From contig NC_052506.1 of the NCBI RefSeq assembly GCF_014356525.2, forward strand, positions 34,563,564-34,627,563: a stretch of 64,000 bases of DNA, written 5' to 3'. Source of the DNA: Nilaparvata lugens. Lineage: Eukaryota; Arthropoda; Insecta; Hemiptera; Delphacidae. The position numbers were made by a program, and so were the translations under genes. Position 1 is the first letter of the stretch; each line of letters begins with the position of its first letter. Under the pieces are notes generated by a model. It saw only the letters and a program-made list of their open reading frames with translations. It was not told the origin of the DNA and made no database searches. Positions 51,953 to 63,503 of this stretch are shown here, piece after piece.

Positions 51953-54900
51953 TGTGTGTGTGTGTGTGTGCGTCTGTGTACACGATATCTCATCTCCCAA
52001 TTAACGGAATGACTTGAAATTTGGAACTTAAGGTCCTTACGTTATAAGGATCCGACACGAACAATTACGATCGAATGCAATTCAAGATGGCGGCTAAAAT
52101 GGCGAAAATGTTGTCAAAAACAGGGTTTTTCGCGAAAATGTCTCCAACGATTTTGTGTGTGTGTGTGTGTATGTGCGTCTGTGTACACGATATCTCATCT
52201 CCCAATCAACGGAATGACTTGAAATTTGGAACGTAAGGTCCTTACAATATAAGGATCCGACACGAACAATTTCGATCAAATGCGATTCAAGATGGCGGCT
52301 AAAATGGCGAAAATGTTGTCAAAAACAGGGTTTTTCGCGATTTTCTCGAAGACGGCTCCAACGATTTTGATTAAAGTTATACCTGAAAATAGTCATCGAT
52401 AAGCTCTATCAACTGCCTGTAAAAATTTCAGGAGCTCCGCCCCATCAATGCAAAGTTTGATTTTAGATTCTCAATTATCAGGCTTCAGATACAATCTAAA
52501 TAAAAAAAATTAGTTGGATAGATTGAGCATGAGAATCTCTACAATTAATGTTTAGTAACATTTTCACCTAAAATTAAAAATAAGCTCGAAATTCGAGAAA
52601 ATGTGATTTTCCAATTGCAAACTGTCGGCAACTGTTGATTCTATTAAATGATTCACTATGAAGAGATAGCAGACCTCGTGTGTCTCCAGCGTTATTGCCG
52701 TCACCAGCTGGCTTAAACCTGCGTAGTAGACTTGAGATGCGCGGGAACACTAGCGTCAGGTGATCAATTTTCATAACGGCAAGGAAAGTTGTGTGAGTGC
52801 GCCACATCAGATTTTTTTGTTAAGAAATAAGAAAATGGGCCGTATTCATAAAACTGAAGGATATCCTTCCAAGTAAAAGGTAGGAGTATAAGGTTATCCT
52901 TGTGGAATAAAAGGTAGAAGTATAAGCTAATAAGCATTTCCTTCTTTCCGTATTCATAATGATTACCTTATACTTGAAGGAAAAGGTTGGCTTATACTTT
53001 CCTCCATATCTTGGAGTCTATATCTATGCCAACTAACGTCTACATTAGTGAACATTTCTTTAGCATCATTTCTTTTAGTTTAAGCTTCTTGGGCAAATCA
53101 TTTCAAATTAGGTAAGAGATGAATTCATGAAACTATATGGATAAATTCTTCATGTTGATTGAATAAAACAAAAATTTCATAAAAATGCAATTTTTTGAGA
53201 AAATTATCCAATTTACTAAAAATTACCAAAAATAACTTTTAGTTGACTTATTTTTGGTAAATTGAATACTTTCACAAAAATTGATATTTTTAGAAAATTT
53301 TTGCTTTATTCAATCAAGAATATTATGAAGAATTATCCTCAAAATTTCATGGATGTATCACTTACCGAATTTAAAATGATTACTTCCCAAGAAGCAATAA
53401 GTAATGATAGGAAAAAAATGTTTTCCGAGAAACTTTTTTTTCGATAGCTTGATAGTACTGTATAAAAATCATTAACTTCGAAAAATAGAAAAATATCACC
53501 AGTAGAACCATGTCGAACCGAACTCGAACAACGCGGCACACCGCGCAATCCGCCGTGCAGCGAATTTAAACAATTTGTTCCTAGAAAAAGCTAGATGTTT
53601 TATTTTTCAATCATGTACCCGCTTTGTGATTTTAAATATATTGGAGAATTCGTTGAAATAAATAAGAGTATGGAATTCACCGAATCTATTCCAGACAATT
53701 TATGATTAGTTAAATCAAATTAATCATTTGTATATAATAATAAAATGTTTATAATTTTAAATGAAATAATTTTATTAAACGAATTGACATTGTTGCTGAG
53801 TTCATGGTCAAAAATATTGGAATTTATCCATTCATTCGTTTTTCAGAAGTTATTCTATTTGAATTCTCCAAAACATAAATTTAATAAAATAAGAAGAGCA
53901 CTATACTTGTATGCTGTCAATCACTGCATTTATAGTCCGAGATCCAGTTGATAATCGATTACCAAGTTAGTGTATGCCCGAATCACTGAGACAACGCAGA
54001 CAAACCTTATTCCTATAAACAGATGACAAAGCATCTGCCCGAGTTTCAACACTTGTTCCTAAGTGTCTGCAAGCCACTGTACATTTTCTTTTTAAAGCCG
54101 TATAATGCTTAAAATTCACGAAAAAGTGTAGGTAAGCGGGTCTTGTAATACTTAACGTCCCTCATATCCACAACATCTGCCATCGCGCCGAAAATCTTGA
54201 AAACAACCGTTCACTACCAAAATGAGTTTGCTCTTGACCAGACTCATAATTTTTGAAGGATATGCTTGTTATGTGAAGTAAATTGTCTAGTTTATGAATA
54301 CCCATTTACTTTTCCACGAGTATAAGGATAAGTTTTTGCTCTACAAGTACAAGGTTTTGCTCGAAATTATTATGAATAGAAGTAGAATGATTTCCTTCAG
54401 ATTTCACAAGCATAAGCATATCCTATTTTTATGTATAAGGCCCAATATTTAAAAGAAATTATCAGCTAAAAATTATTTTCAGAAATATTTTAGCTCACTG
54501 TTGAACAAAACAACAAACTGTAAGTTAGGCCTACTGTAACCGCGCTGTGTTTTTTGTTTAATTTATTAACCAGTTATTTGTAACCATTTCACTTTGCTTT
54601 TGTGTTAAGTGTTAACTTTTTAAAAATTGCAGGTAATTTTAAACATTATTCAAACTCCGAATTAGCTGACATGCATTTAATGTATGGAATGGGACACTGT
54701 AATAGTACTGAAGCAAGACGTTTGTATCAAGAGAACTTTCCTAACCGAGTATGTCCAAGTTCAAGGTTTTTTTCCACTATTCATCAACGTCTCCTTCGAA
54801 ACAGATCCTTTGATATCCAAAGAGCACATTTATACAGGCAGACCCCGTCTACTATGACTGTTGAGTTAGAAGAACAAGTTCTTAATGAAATTTATGAATA

Positions 54901-57900
54901 TCCAGAGAAGAGCACGAGAGAATTGTCAGTGCAGTTTAATGTCAATCAATCTATTATTTGGAGGATACTAAAAGAGCAAAAATTACATCCATACCACCTC
55001 CAGAAAGTCCATACTCTATTGCCACGAGACTGTATTCCCCATGCTGGTATTTGCCGATGGTTTTTAGAAAAACTTGTTAACCCTAACTTTTTAACAACCG
55101 TTTTATTTACCGACGAGGCACACTTTACAAGAACAGCTATCGTTAACGTCCACAACCAACATATTTGGGCAGATGAGAATCCTCATGCCATCAATCCTAA
55201 TCATCGACAACATCAGTTTTCAGTAAACATTTGGGCAGGTAACATAGGAGATCATCTACTTCCTCCCAGGCTTAATGGCATAATCTACTTAAACTTTTTG
55301 AGAGAGGAGCTATTTATCTTACTTGAAGATGTACCTCTTCAGTTGCGCCAAAACATTTATGCATGATTGAGCTCCAGCACACTTCAGTGTTGCTGTTCGT
55401 GAACACCTGAATCACAGCTTTCCAAATCAATGGATAGGCCGAGGTGGGCCAGTACCATGGCCAGCTGGGTCACCAGACTTAAATCCTTTGGATTTATATC
55501 TTTGGGGACACTTGAAAACCTTAGTATACAATACTCCGATTGATACCATTGAAGATCTCCGATTAAGGATTTTGAACGGAATAGAAATGATAAAGCAGAC
55601 TCCTGGAATATTTGAACGGGTCCGACAATCGACGAGAAGACGTCTGAACATATGCATTCAGAACAAAGGAGGTCAAACATATTTCATTTTGTTAGAAAAA
55701 TATAATAATAGAAATTGGCCCTCAGTAAAGTTTATAACAAAATATTATTTCATTATATAATGATTCAAAGATAAACAAGATCATACAATTCACTCGCATT
55801 ATGTATTAGTGTAAAATCTAGTATTATTGATCATGAAAAGTATTGACGCAAAAGTCTTCGGGGTGATTTAGAGCATTTAATTTTGATTTTCGTTCAATGA
55901 TAATGATTAAACATTTCCTAACGAAGAAATTGAGACATCTTCCACGGTCGTTACCCAAAAATAACCACGGAGTGACATTTGCGCCCTGACACAATGACAC
56001 CAGAGACAAATAAATAGGTAGACAAATTGTACAGTATCTTTACTCTATGCTAATACTTTCAAACGTTAAATTCAAATGGAATTCTCATAATTTTGTTGCT
56101 TCATACATTTTGTGACTTAAGATTATTTACCTGATACGAATGCTCTATCACCCTTCTTGAACACATTTTCAATGGTTTTCTTTTTTGACGATTCGCTATC
56201 AACGTATCCATGGAATTGTCTGGTTGGATCATTCTGTTTTATTAGTCCTACGAGCATTCCAGGTTCGTCTAGGAGAATAAACACATACTCTGGTTAGTAT
56301 CACACTTATAGTAATATCAAAAATTGAATAAGAATAGAAATAGTTGAAAAATAAATCAAAAACAAAGTTGAAAAATGGAAGATCACATGTATATTATTGT
56401 TGAATGAAAAGAGAAATAAAAACAAAATATGCTTATAGTTTTCATGATATCCAATAATATAAAATAACTGTATAAAATACAGAATACACAATATAATCCA
56501 ATAAATGAACTAAAGTATAATCAAATCCAATAATGCTAGACCATTTACAATGTGTAATTTTTGAATGCTATTTTACAAAGAATATTACTACGATGGTAAA
56601 GTTGAAAATTTAGCCTGAAATGTTGAACCTAGTACCACAACAGTTACCAAGTGAAGAAAGCTGATTCATTTGTAACTGTTAAGGTTACTTTTCTAAAAGA
56701 AACAATACTCGATTCCTTAGCAGTGGTCGATTAGGAGTTGAAGTTGAACCTGACCAATTTCATAGTGTTCACAAGAGGCAAAAACTTGATTTCTGTTTTC
56801 ATGATAGGCATGATCAATGAGATACGCTAATAATTATTAACACTTTAATCAAATTCCATTGGTAGTACTTTTTCATGTGTAATAATGAAAAACGATTTTT
56901 TCATGTGCCTATGACGATATTTCATAATTTTCAAGATAAGAAAATACATTGAAAATATTTTTACGTAACCGTTTCGTCGTTACAATAATGTAGTTGAGAG
57001 ATTTAGTAATAACTTCACCATAAAACTTCCCTCCCATCAATAGGCTAACCAATACTATAGTGAGGTCCACGTTATAATAGCAGTATTCGATTAACATTGG
57101 TATTGCTATCCTTGTCTATCATTCGACAAGCAGGACCTATCCTTTCCTAGCTCCGTAACGTTGCCACATCGTTTTTCAATAATGTAGAGATATAATTAAT
57201 TGACAAAGTATTTTATCTCAATTATGAAAATGTATTATTATCTGATCATTGGAAATATTTTTTGACGAATAAATATATTGATTATATTTAATAATTAATT
57301 TTCTTGGCGAATGAAATATAATTGATTGTTTTAAACAAGAATAAACAGTTAATATTGAATCAGATAAACCAGTATCAGCCATCTTCTAATGGCATTGGCA
57401 AGGCAGAAAATCGGCAACGCTGGAAATCTTTCTTCAATGCCATTTTTCTTGACGCGTACCCCACTATAGTGGGAGAGAATCCGCAGTAGTGTCACATGAA
57501 TTAGGAGCTTCCAATGACTGCAACTATACCATTTTTGAGCGAAGAATGCGATTGAATAAAAACTAGAATCTACTGACTAGCAACCAATGTACTTAGAATA
57601 CAATGTATTCTAGGTACCTTGACTAGCAACTAGTAATAAATTCTAGCAATACGAGTAAGATTATACAGCTGACTCAAATCCTAGCATTGCTTGAAAATTA
57701 TTTGGAGCTAACAATTGAATTATTTATTATTAATTCTTTAATTTTCTTTGATGGAAAAAGCATATGAACATTCTATTGACCTACACATGCTGTTTGTGAA
57801 TTTCCGTGAGGCATTTGATAGTGTAAACAGAGATAGCCTCTACTGTTACATGGAGCAAAAAGGAGTACCCAAGAAGCTTGTGAGGTTGGTGCAAATGACA

Positions 57901-60900
57901 TTGGATATGCTAGAGCCAGAGTACTTGTGGAAGGTAGATGCGGGTCCCAGTTCAGATTGTCGAGAGGAGTGCGGCAGGGAGATGCTCTATCAGCAACTCT
58001 CTTCAATATTGCCATTCAGAAGGTACTGGAATAGTGTGACCAACACAGGTTGCATTGTTCACAAATCTGTGCATATGCCGATGATGTTGAACTCATTGCC
58101 AGAACAAAAGAGAGCTGAAAGGTATGTTCGAGGAGCTCCTGATGGCAGGGAAAAAGATGGGCCTGGATGTAAATGCAGAAAAAACACATATGATAATAAC
58201 AAGAAATGCTGCTCAAAGAGTAGGCTAAATGACTTCGAAGCTGGAGAATGGTCCTTTAAAAGCATACAGCATTTCTCATACCTGGGTGTTGACGTGAATA
58301 GTGCCAATAAAGTGAGTGACGAGATAAGATTGATTGATTGAGTACTTTATTTATGTAGATTACAATACATACTGGCTTATATACACTTATATACAACAGC
58401 TTACAATAGAGCAAAATTATAGATGAATTTACATAATATAGACTAAGAAAATAATTATTGAACTGTATATAATATGAAAAAGCAATTTGTAATATAATAA
58501 CTATAGATGTATTGTTATGAATCTACATAAATTGGCGGAGCTTTGGACATATCAATGTCCATTCTTCGGAAAGAATATTAAAAATATCCTCCCCACTAAC
58601 TCTCTACCAAAGACAGAGATTGATAGCTGGAAATCATGCCTACTTTGCGAATATTAAATTAATTACCTCTCGGTTACTATCTAGAGCAACCAAGCTCAAA
58701 ATTTACAAGACACTGATAAGACCAATAATCACATACGGCTCAGAAACCTGGAATTTAACTGCAGTTGATGCCTCTAAACTGAGAGTTTTCGAAAGGAAGA
58801 TTATTAGGCGCATATATGGAGGCATCAATGACAATGGAGTCTTGAGGAGACGGTCAAATGATGAAATAAATGAAATTCTAAAGGGTGAGGATGTAATACG
58901 ATTCATCAAATCACAGAGATTGCGCTGGGCTGGTCATGTAGAGAGAATTTATAAGGCCTGGATGGAGGATAGATGACGGCAAGGGAGGCCACACAATCGA
59001 TGGAGAGATGAAGTGGAGGATGATCTCCGGAGGATGGGAGTTGTGGCATGGAGACGAAAGGCATGTGACCGTGATGTGTAGAGGGCTCTAGTACGAGAGG
59101 CTTAAGCTCACATCGAGCTGTAATGCCAGAAGAAGAAGAATTCTTTTATTCAATCGACTTAATGGAATGTTAGCTACTCACCAATATCACAGCGTTCACA
59201 GAAGCCATGCTTGTTTCGGCACGGCTGGCCTGTTTCTTCGTCAACTTTGATGATTGCGATTGGAAACAAGAATTGCGGCAGGCATTTTGGGAAGCAGCCG
59301 ATCGCACCAATTGTATTGTCTAAGTTACCTGAAACAACGCAACGCACACAACATGTTATATTGTTAATATTTCAATGCGTTTCAAATTGTGGAGATCTAG
59401 CAGTAGATTGCCTGAGTAGATCTATAATCTGTACATCAGTAGATGGACTAAGATAACTTCTGGGTCTGATAGCTCATCAATTTTCTTCCATCCCCTATTT
59501 CACCAACCCCCCCACCTCCACCACCACCACCTTAAGTAGGACGGGTGTGTCACAAAGTGTTTTATGACGAAGGAGTGTTGATGTGAATGATGTTACAAGC
59601 ATCCCCACTCTTTCTCCTTTCTTTGAGATAACAGCTGAAGAAAAGCAGCTTAGAAATCATTGAAAAATTAGTTTGTTAAATTTGAGCTCCTCTCGTGATA
59701 GGAAACTCGGTTTTAACCCGAGATAAGTTTGAGCTCCTCTCGTTACAGGAGGCTCTGTTGAAAACTCGTGATCGGGTTGAGGCTGAGATCCAATCCTGGA
59801 GATCAGTCGGTTTAATTCCTCGTAGAATTGTTAGTTAGAGCTGATCCTTTCCGACGACAAGGATAGCTTACGGACTTCCGAGTCGATAGTGTTGGCGACG
59901 CTCGGACGGTCGCAGATGTACAGCAGACGATCGAGAGCCCCTTCTCGACCATAGTGCGCAAAGGATGGTAATAACCCCCACAGTTACTGTGGCTCACTTC
60001 TCAAATTCACTTTTCCTCATACCCCTTTACCCCATAACCCTATACCAAAATCCCCTACAACCTTAGGTAGGGAAACGATCTCGGCTGTAAAGCCTTCCGG
60101 ACATCCAGGAAGTCCGTATTAAGGTTAGTGAAACCTAGATAGGTGATAAAGTGGGTAGCACTACTGTTTTTTCATTGTAAATGGAAGGTTGAAGATTGAT
60201 GAGATTAAAAAATTGAGTGGAATTTATGCATCTCATCTCTTCAAAAAATACACCGGAATTTCACATTCATTTACAAATGTGAATTCACACTTCCTTGGGT
60301 CAAAACCTAAAATCCAGTAAATAACTATAATAATATGAAATCCAGAGAAGGCTTATCCTTAGTATAATTAAATGTTTTAATGAGTGAAGTACTCATATAA
60401 TTTGCTTAGGATCTGGATATCTTTGTATGATGAGTACAGATTATATTACAATATGTTGACTTACATATATTTACATTTCCCTCGGTCGCCCCGTAGACCT
60501 CAGTGATCTGTGGAATCTGGAATCGCTGAACAAATCTGGACCAAATAGAAGCTCTCATTCCATTTCCTATCATAAGTCTCAGTCTGTGATTTGTTTCTCC
60601 CGCTTTCACTGGCGTAGCTAGTATATATCTACACATTTCACCAATGTACTGACCAATCTGTAATTCAACAAGAAAATAATTATTATTTTCTGAACTTATT
60701 CTTAAATTATTTCGGTCACTGTGATATTGGAATTCTATAGTTAAGCACTACTGTGTGGCTGACATTCGAAAGTAACAGTCACAAACTTTTAAGATGGAAT
60801 TGGGGTTATAAAAATATTAAATTTATTTTAAATATATCAAGATTTTTCAGAAAAATTAAATAATATATCTTTTACATTACTAGATTTACAACTACTAAAC

Positions 60901-63503
60901 TGTAATACTTTGAATTTATGAAACACCTAAAAAATTAAAAATTTTATCAACTCCTAAATCAAGGTGCATTTTGATACAATGTAATATAATATTTCATTTA
61001 TTTTTACAACAACAAACTATCCTGATTTTTAATGGCTTATTGGCCAAAAGTCATGTTCTGACCATCATTACTAATATAACTGACTAATATTACCAGAAAT
61101 ATTAAATTATTTTAAAAATGACAAGATTTAGAGGTATGAAGACATGTTCCTTGTCGAAAAGCTGTAAAAAGCCTATCATTTTAGATTCCACTACCAAATG
61201 AGTCTTCATCTTTGAAAAAAAAACAAATAAGTAATTTTCTCCTGAGTACGACTAGGTATTTCCTTCTGGTTGAACTTGAATAAATTCCCAATTACAACAA
61301 CAATACATTGTAAACAGTAACACATCGTAAAACTAATTGCTGAATTCATCCGAAGATCAACCCATGTTTTATTAGCGTAAAAAATGAGAAAACACTCAAA
61401 AAAGATTCTCGATAATTTTTTTAGGATATATAAATGCATTTTCAATATTACTTCATTCCCACCATCAGGAATATATACTCATTTTCTAAATCTCGAGCAG
61501 TAAAAATTTATAAATTATTTGAAAGGTCTAGAATTTCTGAACGAGGCAAACAGTTAAACCCGGTGTAACAAAAGTTCAAGACCTTAATGAATATCATAAA
61601 AAGATACTCACAGTGCATTTGTATTTGACACAGTCGGAGAAATAGTTGGAAGCGGAGAATTTGGGCCGAATGACAACAGAAGTGCTGCTCATGAGCGCGG
61701 CTCCGATGCCAAGGGCGCCTCCCGCCGTGTGGTACATCGGCAGCGGATTGTAGATTATGTCGTCTTTTGTCAGTTTCAGCAGGCATATAGCTGCTAACCC
61801 AGCCAACAGATATCTGAAAATATTAAAGGTTTGGTAACATACAAAATTATGTCAACAACTGATTATAGACTTTATAGGCTAGCGAATCAGATACATGAGT
61901 ATTTTTAATAATTAATATAACACTGAAGAACTCATAGAGAAATGATGCTTTTTGTGGTCTACAAAGTATTTCAAAATAGTTGAAAAATCATGATGTATCA
62001 TTGTATTATTATATGTATTATTTATTATAATGCCTATTCATTAGTATGAAATTAGATCTGTACCACCTTTTTCCCATACATTTGTATTAGAACTTCAAAA
62101 TGTATTTAAGTAGAGATATGAGCTTAGCAAGCTAAACTCACCTCGTGTGGGACTCAATTCCTGATCTACTACTGTATCAGCTACTGTAGTTGTGCCGCTA
62201 CGAGAAAATCTCTGAACTTCGAGGGACTTTCTCTTATCCAGGAACTTTTTCGTGGTGATTCCAATACATTACATACGTATTCATCAGTCTCTTATTGGAT
62301 GACAAAATAACTAAATTACCTGCATTCCTGCATAACATCTATTTTGTATGTATGAATTGTGATAATGGTATAGTAACTGACTTTATACTGTAGAATTGTG
62401 TTGTTTCTCTCCAAAACTGTATTTTATAGGCTTGAAATTTTGTAGGCCTATATGACGTTGACCATGCATTTGTAAAAAGTGTCATATGTCAATAGAGAAA
62501 TTTCTATTTCTATTAGTATTGATTTAAAAATGAAATGACTGAGTAATTAAAAAAATTATCTAATAAAATAACAAAGTAATATTGAAAAAAAATGATCTAA
62601 CAAGAGAATTCTGAATAACTCAAAACTCTTATTATTTTAACACAGTTATTTACCTATCCACCTATCGTCTATTCACTTAGAACATAATTGATTAAACATT
62701 TGTATGACTTATTTGCTTCATATTGTGTTCCAATACTTGACTTGCGGAAAGGAGCAACAGGCTCATACACAAAACTGTCCTATTTCTAATAAACTATTCA
62801 GTCTACAGCACTTTTCAAGAGAACTTGCATTTTAGATCAGAAAAAACAAGCAAACTTCGAATTGTAAATAGTTGTAAAAAAGTCATGGATTAACAAAGTC
62901 TAAAATAATAGTTATTCAAAAAAAGTCTAAATTTATATGAAACTAGAAACATTTTAGACGGAGATTTCATGCACTATTTTAATTATAATGTACATGAAAT
63001 TGAATAGAGAGGTGAATTCTTAAATCATTATATTAATGCTCAATTAGCATAAATGAGCAGAAATTAATATCACTCCTGAATTCTATGAGACATTTGGTAC
63101 CAATACATCTTATTATTTGGTACTTGAGAATTCTGCAATTTATTCGAATTGAGTATAGAACTTGGATCTGATCTTAAAGGATTTAGATGTTCCAAATGAA
63201 AATCTGTAAGGTTGTGGGTTTTTTATGACTAATCTATTTTTTGGAAAAATGAAAGATGTCCTTGAATGAACCTTGAGTGAGGCATGACAGCAGCTTTTGG
63301 CATTCCGGTGGTGCCTGATGTGAAAATGTACATGAGATGATCTTTGTAGCTGGGCCGAATGGTGACGCTGACAGGAGTGACGGGCGCCGCTTCCAAGCAC
63401 TTCTTCAAATTAATGATCTTATCGGGCTCATTAAAATCATCGCCGTCATTCAGTCGATACCACGTCATACTTTCTGGAATGTCACCTTCAATTTCTTTCA
63501 CAA
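49435..63503 (-). CDS. Fatp: Long-chain fatty acid transport protein (SLC27/FATP family), C-terminal seven exons
   Basis: Seven minus-strand exons fit FATP in order: 63503-63272, 61813-61612, 60657-60465, 59328-59182, 56268-56131, 50861-50771 and 49740-49435. Phases agree at every junction except between the fifth and sixth. The family brings in long-chain fatty acids and activates them to acyl-CoA with ATP. Motifs seen: AMP-binding [53 protein letters not shown]-like [22 protein letters not shown]; and the C-terminus [19 protein letters not shown] and EERL. The segment normally between [12 protein letters not shown] and WKGENV (DRTGDTFR, part of the FATP signature and AMP-binding core) was not found. 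The N-terminal half with the membrane anchor lies beyond 64000. Confidence 0.9.
50771..50861 (-). CDS. Fatp: FATP exon with WKGENV motif
   Basis: 91 bases encoding (R)[20 protein letters not shown] and then [10 protein letters not shown]. Acceptor TTTGCAG, donor GTTAGT. Its entry phase needs a preceding exon ending two bases into a codon, which the exon at 56131-56268 does not provide. Confidence 0.9.
51189..51785. mobile_element. Left inverted-repeat part of a second DD41D mariner-like copy
   Basis: Starts CAGAGTGATTCTTAATTATG and follows the 23637 copy closely for about 590 bases. A short replacement near 51358 (ATTAGTATGGGGGAAACATA) marks divergence. The preceding dinucleotide is TG, not TA. 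The copy is interrupted at about 51786 by other repeats and resumes at about 54450. Confidence 0.7.
51786..52836. repeat. Dispersed repeat with internal tandem duplication and GT microsatellites
   Basis: Begins near CTTTGCCCTATTACCATAGG. Two tandem copies of about 240 bases (about 51908-52153 and 52154-52380) each carry a (GT)n tract, CGTCTGTGTACACGATATCT, CAAGATGGCGGCTAAAATGG and AAAAACAGGGTTTTTCGCG. An inverted trace of the start (GGCAAGGAAAGT) lies near 52780. No coding capacity. Confidence 0.6.
52837..54443. mobile_element. Non-autonomous DNA element with GGGCC inverted ends
   Basis: Ends GGGCCGTATTCATAAAACTG and ATTTTTATGTATAAGGCCC are inverted. Subterminal motifs AAGGATATCC and TATACTTGAAGG recur. 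Internally a palindrome at about 53148-53340 pairs TTGATTGAATAAAAC with TTTATTCAATCAA. The block 53095-53530 resembles the interior of the 46244-47302 element in inverted orientation, ending in a GC-rich stretch, so one family may have inserted into another. Confidence 0.55.
54450..55765 (+). mobile_element. Right part of the second DD41D mariner-like copy
   Basis: Continues the 51189 copy after the interrupting repeats, carrying the non-coding leader shared with 25560-25800 and then the transposase. The 3' terminal inverted repeat is not visible, so this copy is truncated near 55765. Confidence 0.65.
54627..55700 (+). pseudogene. DD41D mariner-like transposase, nearly complete but broken
   Basis: The start codon has changed (ATT where the other copy has ATG). 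The N-terminus is DUF4817-like ([40 protein letters not shown]), then [21 protein letters not shown], first catalytic aspartate in LFTDEAHF, and [19 protein letters not shown]. Near 55360 a frameshift and a stop replacing a cysteine interrupt the second catalytic motif (MHD-stop-APAHF). The third lies in [21 protein letters not shown] count 41 residues between the second and third aspartates, giving DD41D, a spacing known for a mariner/Tc1 lineage. The enzyme would cut and paste DNA at TA sites; this copy cannot. Confidence 0.8.
56131..56268 (-). CDS. Fatp: FATP exon
   Basis: Encodes [37 protein letters not shown] and [10 protein letters not shown], matching the FATP stretch before the DRTGDTFR motif. 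Acceptor TTCTCCTAG, donor GTAAAT. Ends one base into a codon. Confidence 0.93.
56269..57734. other. FATP intron, no gene seen
   Basis: AT-rich. A short palindrome lies at about 57588-57618 (GTACTTAGAATACA against TGTATTCTAGGTAC). Nothing else recognised. Confidence 0.4.
57735..59136 (+). mobile_element. RTE-like LINE fragment inserted in a FATP intron
   Basis: RT pieces: [41 protein letters not shown] (57748-58341) and the C-terminal [30 protein letters not shown] and [11 protein letters not shown] (58613-58976). Frames shift between pieces, and the FADD motif is not intact. It ends TAATGCCAGAAGAAGAAGAA, like RTE-type tails. It is interrupted at 58327-58612 by another insertion. Orientation is opposite to the host gene. 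Confidence 0.75.
58327..58612 (-). mobile_element. LINE or SINE 3' end inserted in the RTE-like fragment
   Basis: Read on the minus strand it ends ATAAATAAAGTACTCAATCA plus ATCAATC repeats, a typical short-repeat tail. GATTGAT occurs on both sides (58328-58334 region and 58617-58623) and may be the target duplication. No coding motif. Confidence 0.55.
59182..59328 (-). CDS. Fatp: FATP exon
   Basis: Encodes [19 protein letters not shown], then [17 protein letters not shown] and [10 protein letters not shown], aligning with the FATP stretch after the YGATEGN motif. Acceptor TTGTTTCAG, donor GTGAGT. Phases join both neighbours. Confidence 0.93.
59440..60464. other. FATP intron with low-complexity and GC-richer repeats
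   Basis: A C-rich tract (CCCCCCACCTCCACCACC) lies near 59507. TTTGAGCTCCTCTCGT occurs twice, near 59681 and 59730. A GC-richer block spans 59820-60130, with GGACTTCCGAG and a CATCCAGGAAGTCCG echo. Possibly a SINE or satellite fragment; not identified. Confidence 0.35.
60465..60657 (-). CDS. Fatp: FATP exon with YGATEGN motif
   Basis: Starts [20 protein letters not shown], includes [20 protein letters not shown], and ends [14 protein letters not shown], the second AMP-binding motif. Donor GTAAGT at 60464. 193 bases in phase with both neighbours. Confidence 0.95.
60658..61611. other. FATP intron, no gene seen
   Basis: AT-rich, with chance ORFs only. Confidence 0.5.
61612..61813 (-). CDS. Fatp: FATP exon
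   Basis: Encodes [56 protein letters not shown] and KYKCT. Acceptor ATTTTCAG, donor GTGAGT. The first base completes the arginine codon started in the 63272 exon. Confidence 0.95.
61814..63271. other. FATP intron, no gene seen
   Basis: AT-rich, with no recognised motif. Confidence 0.5.
63272..63503 (-). CDS. Fatp: FATP exon with the AMP-binding P-loop
   Basis: Encodes [34 protein letters not shown] and [11 protein letters not shown]. The [10 protein letters not shown] string is AMP-binding motif I, which holds the ATP phosphates. Acceptor TTTTTTCAG. The donor GTTCAT is a weak match but is required by phase. Upstream exons lie beyond the window. Confidence 0.93.

Noticed and set aside
59690..60130. 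tRNA or rRNA gene in the GC-richer intron block
   Set aside because: No cloverleaf, A/B box pair or rRNA landmark could be recognised.
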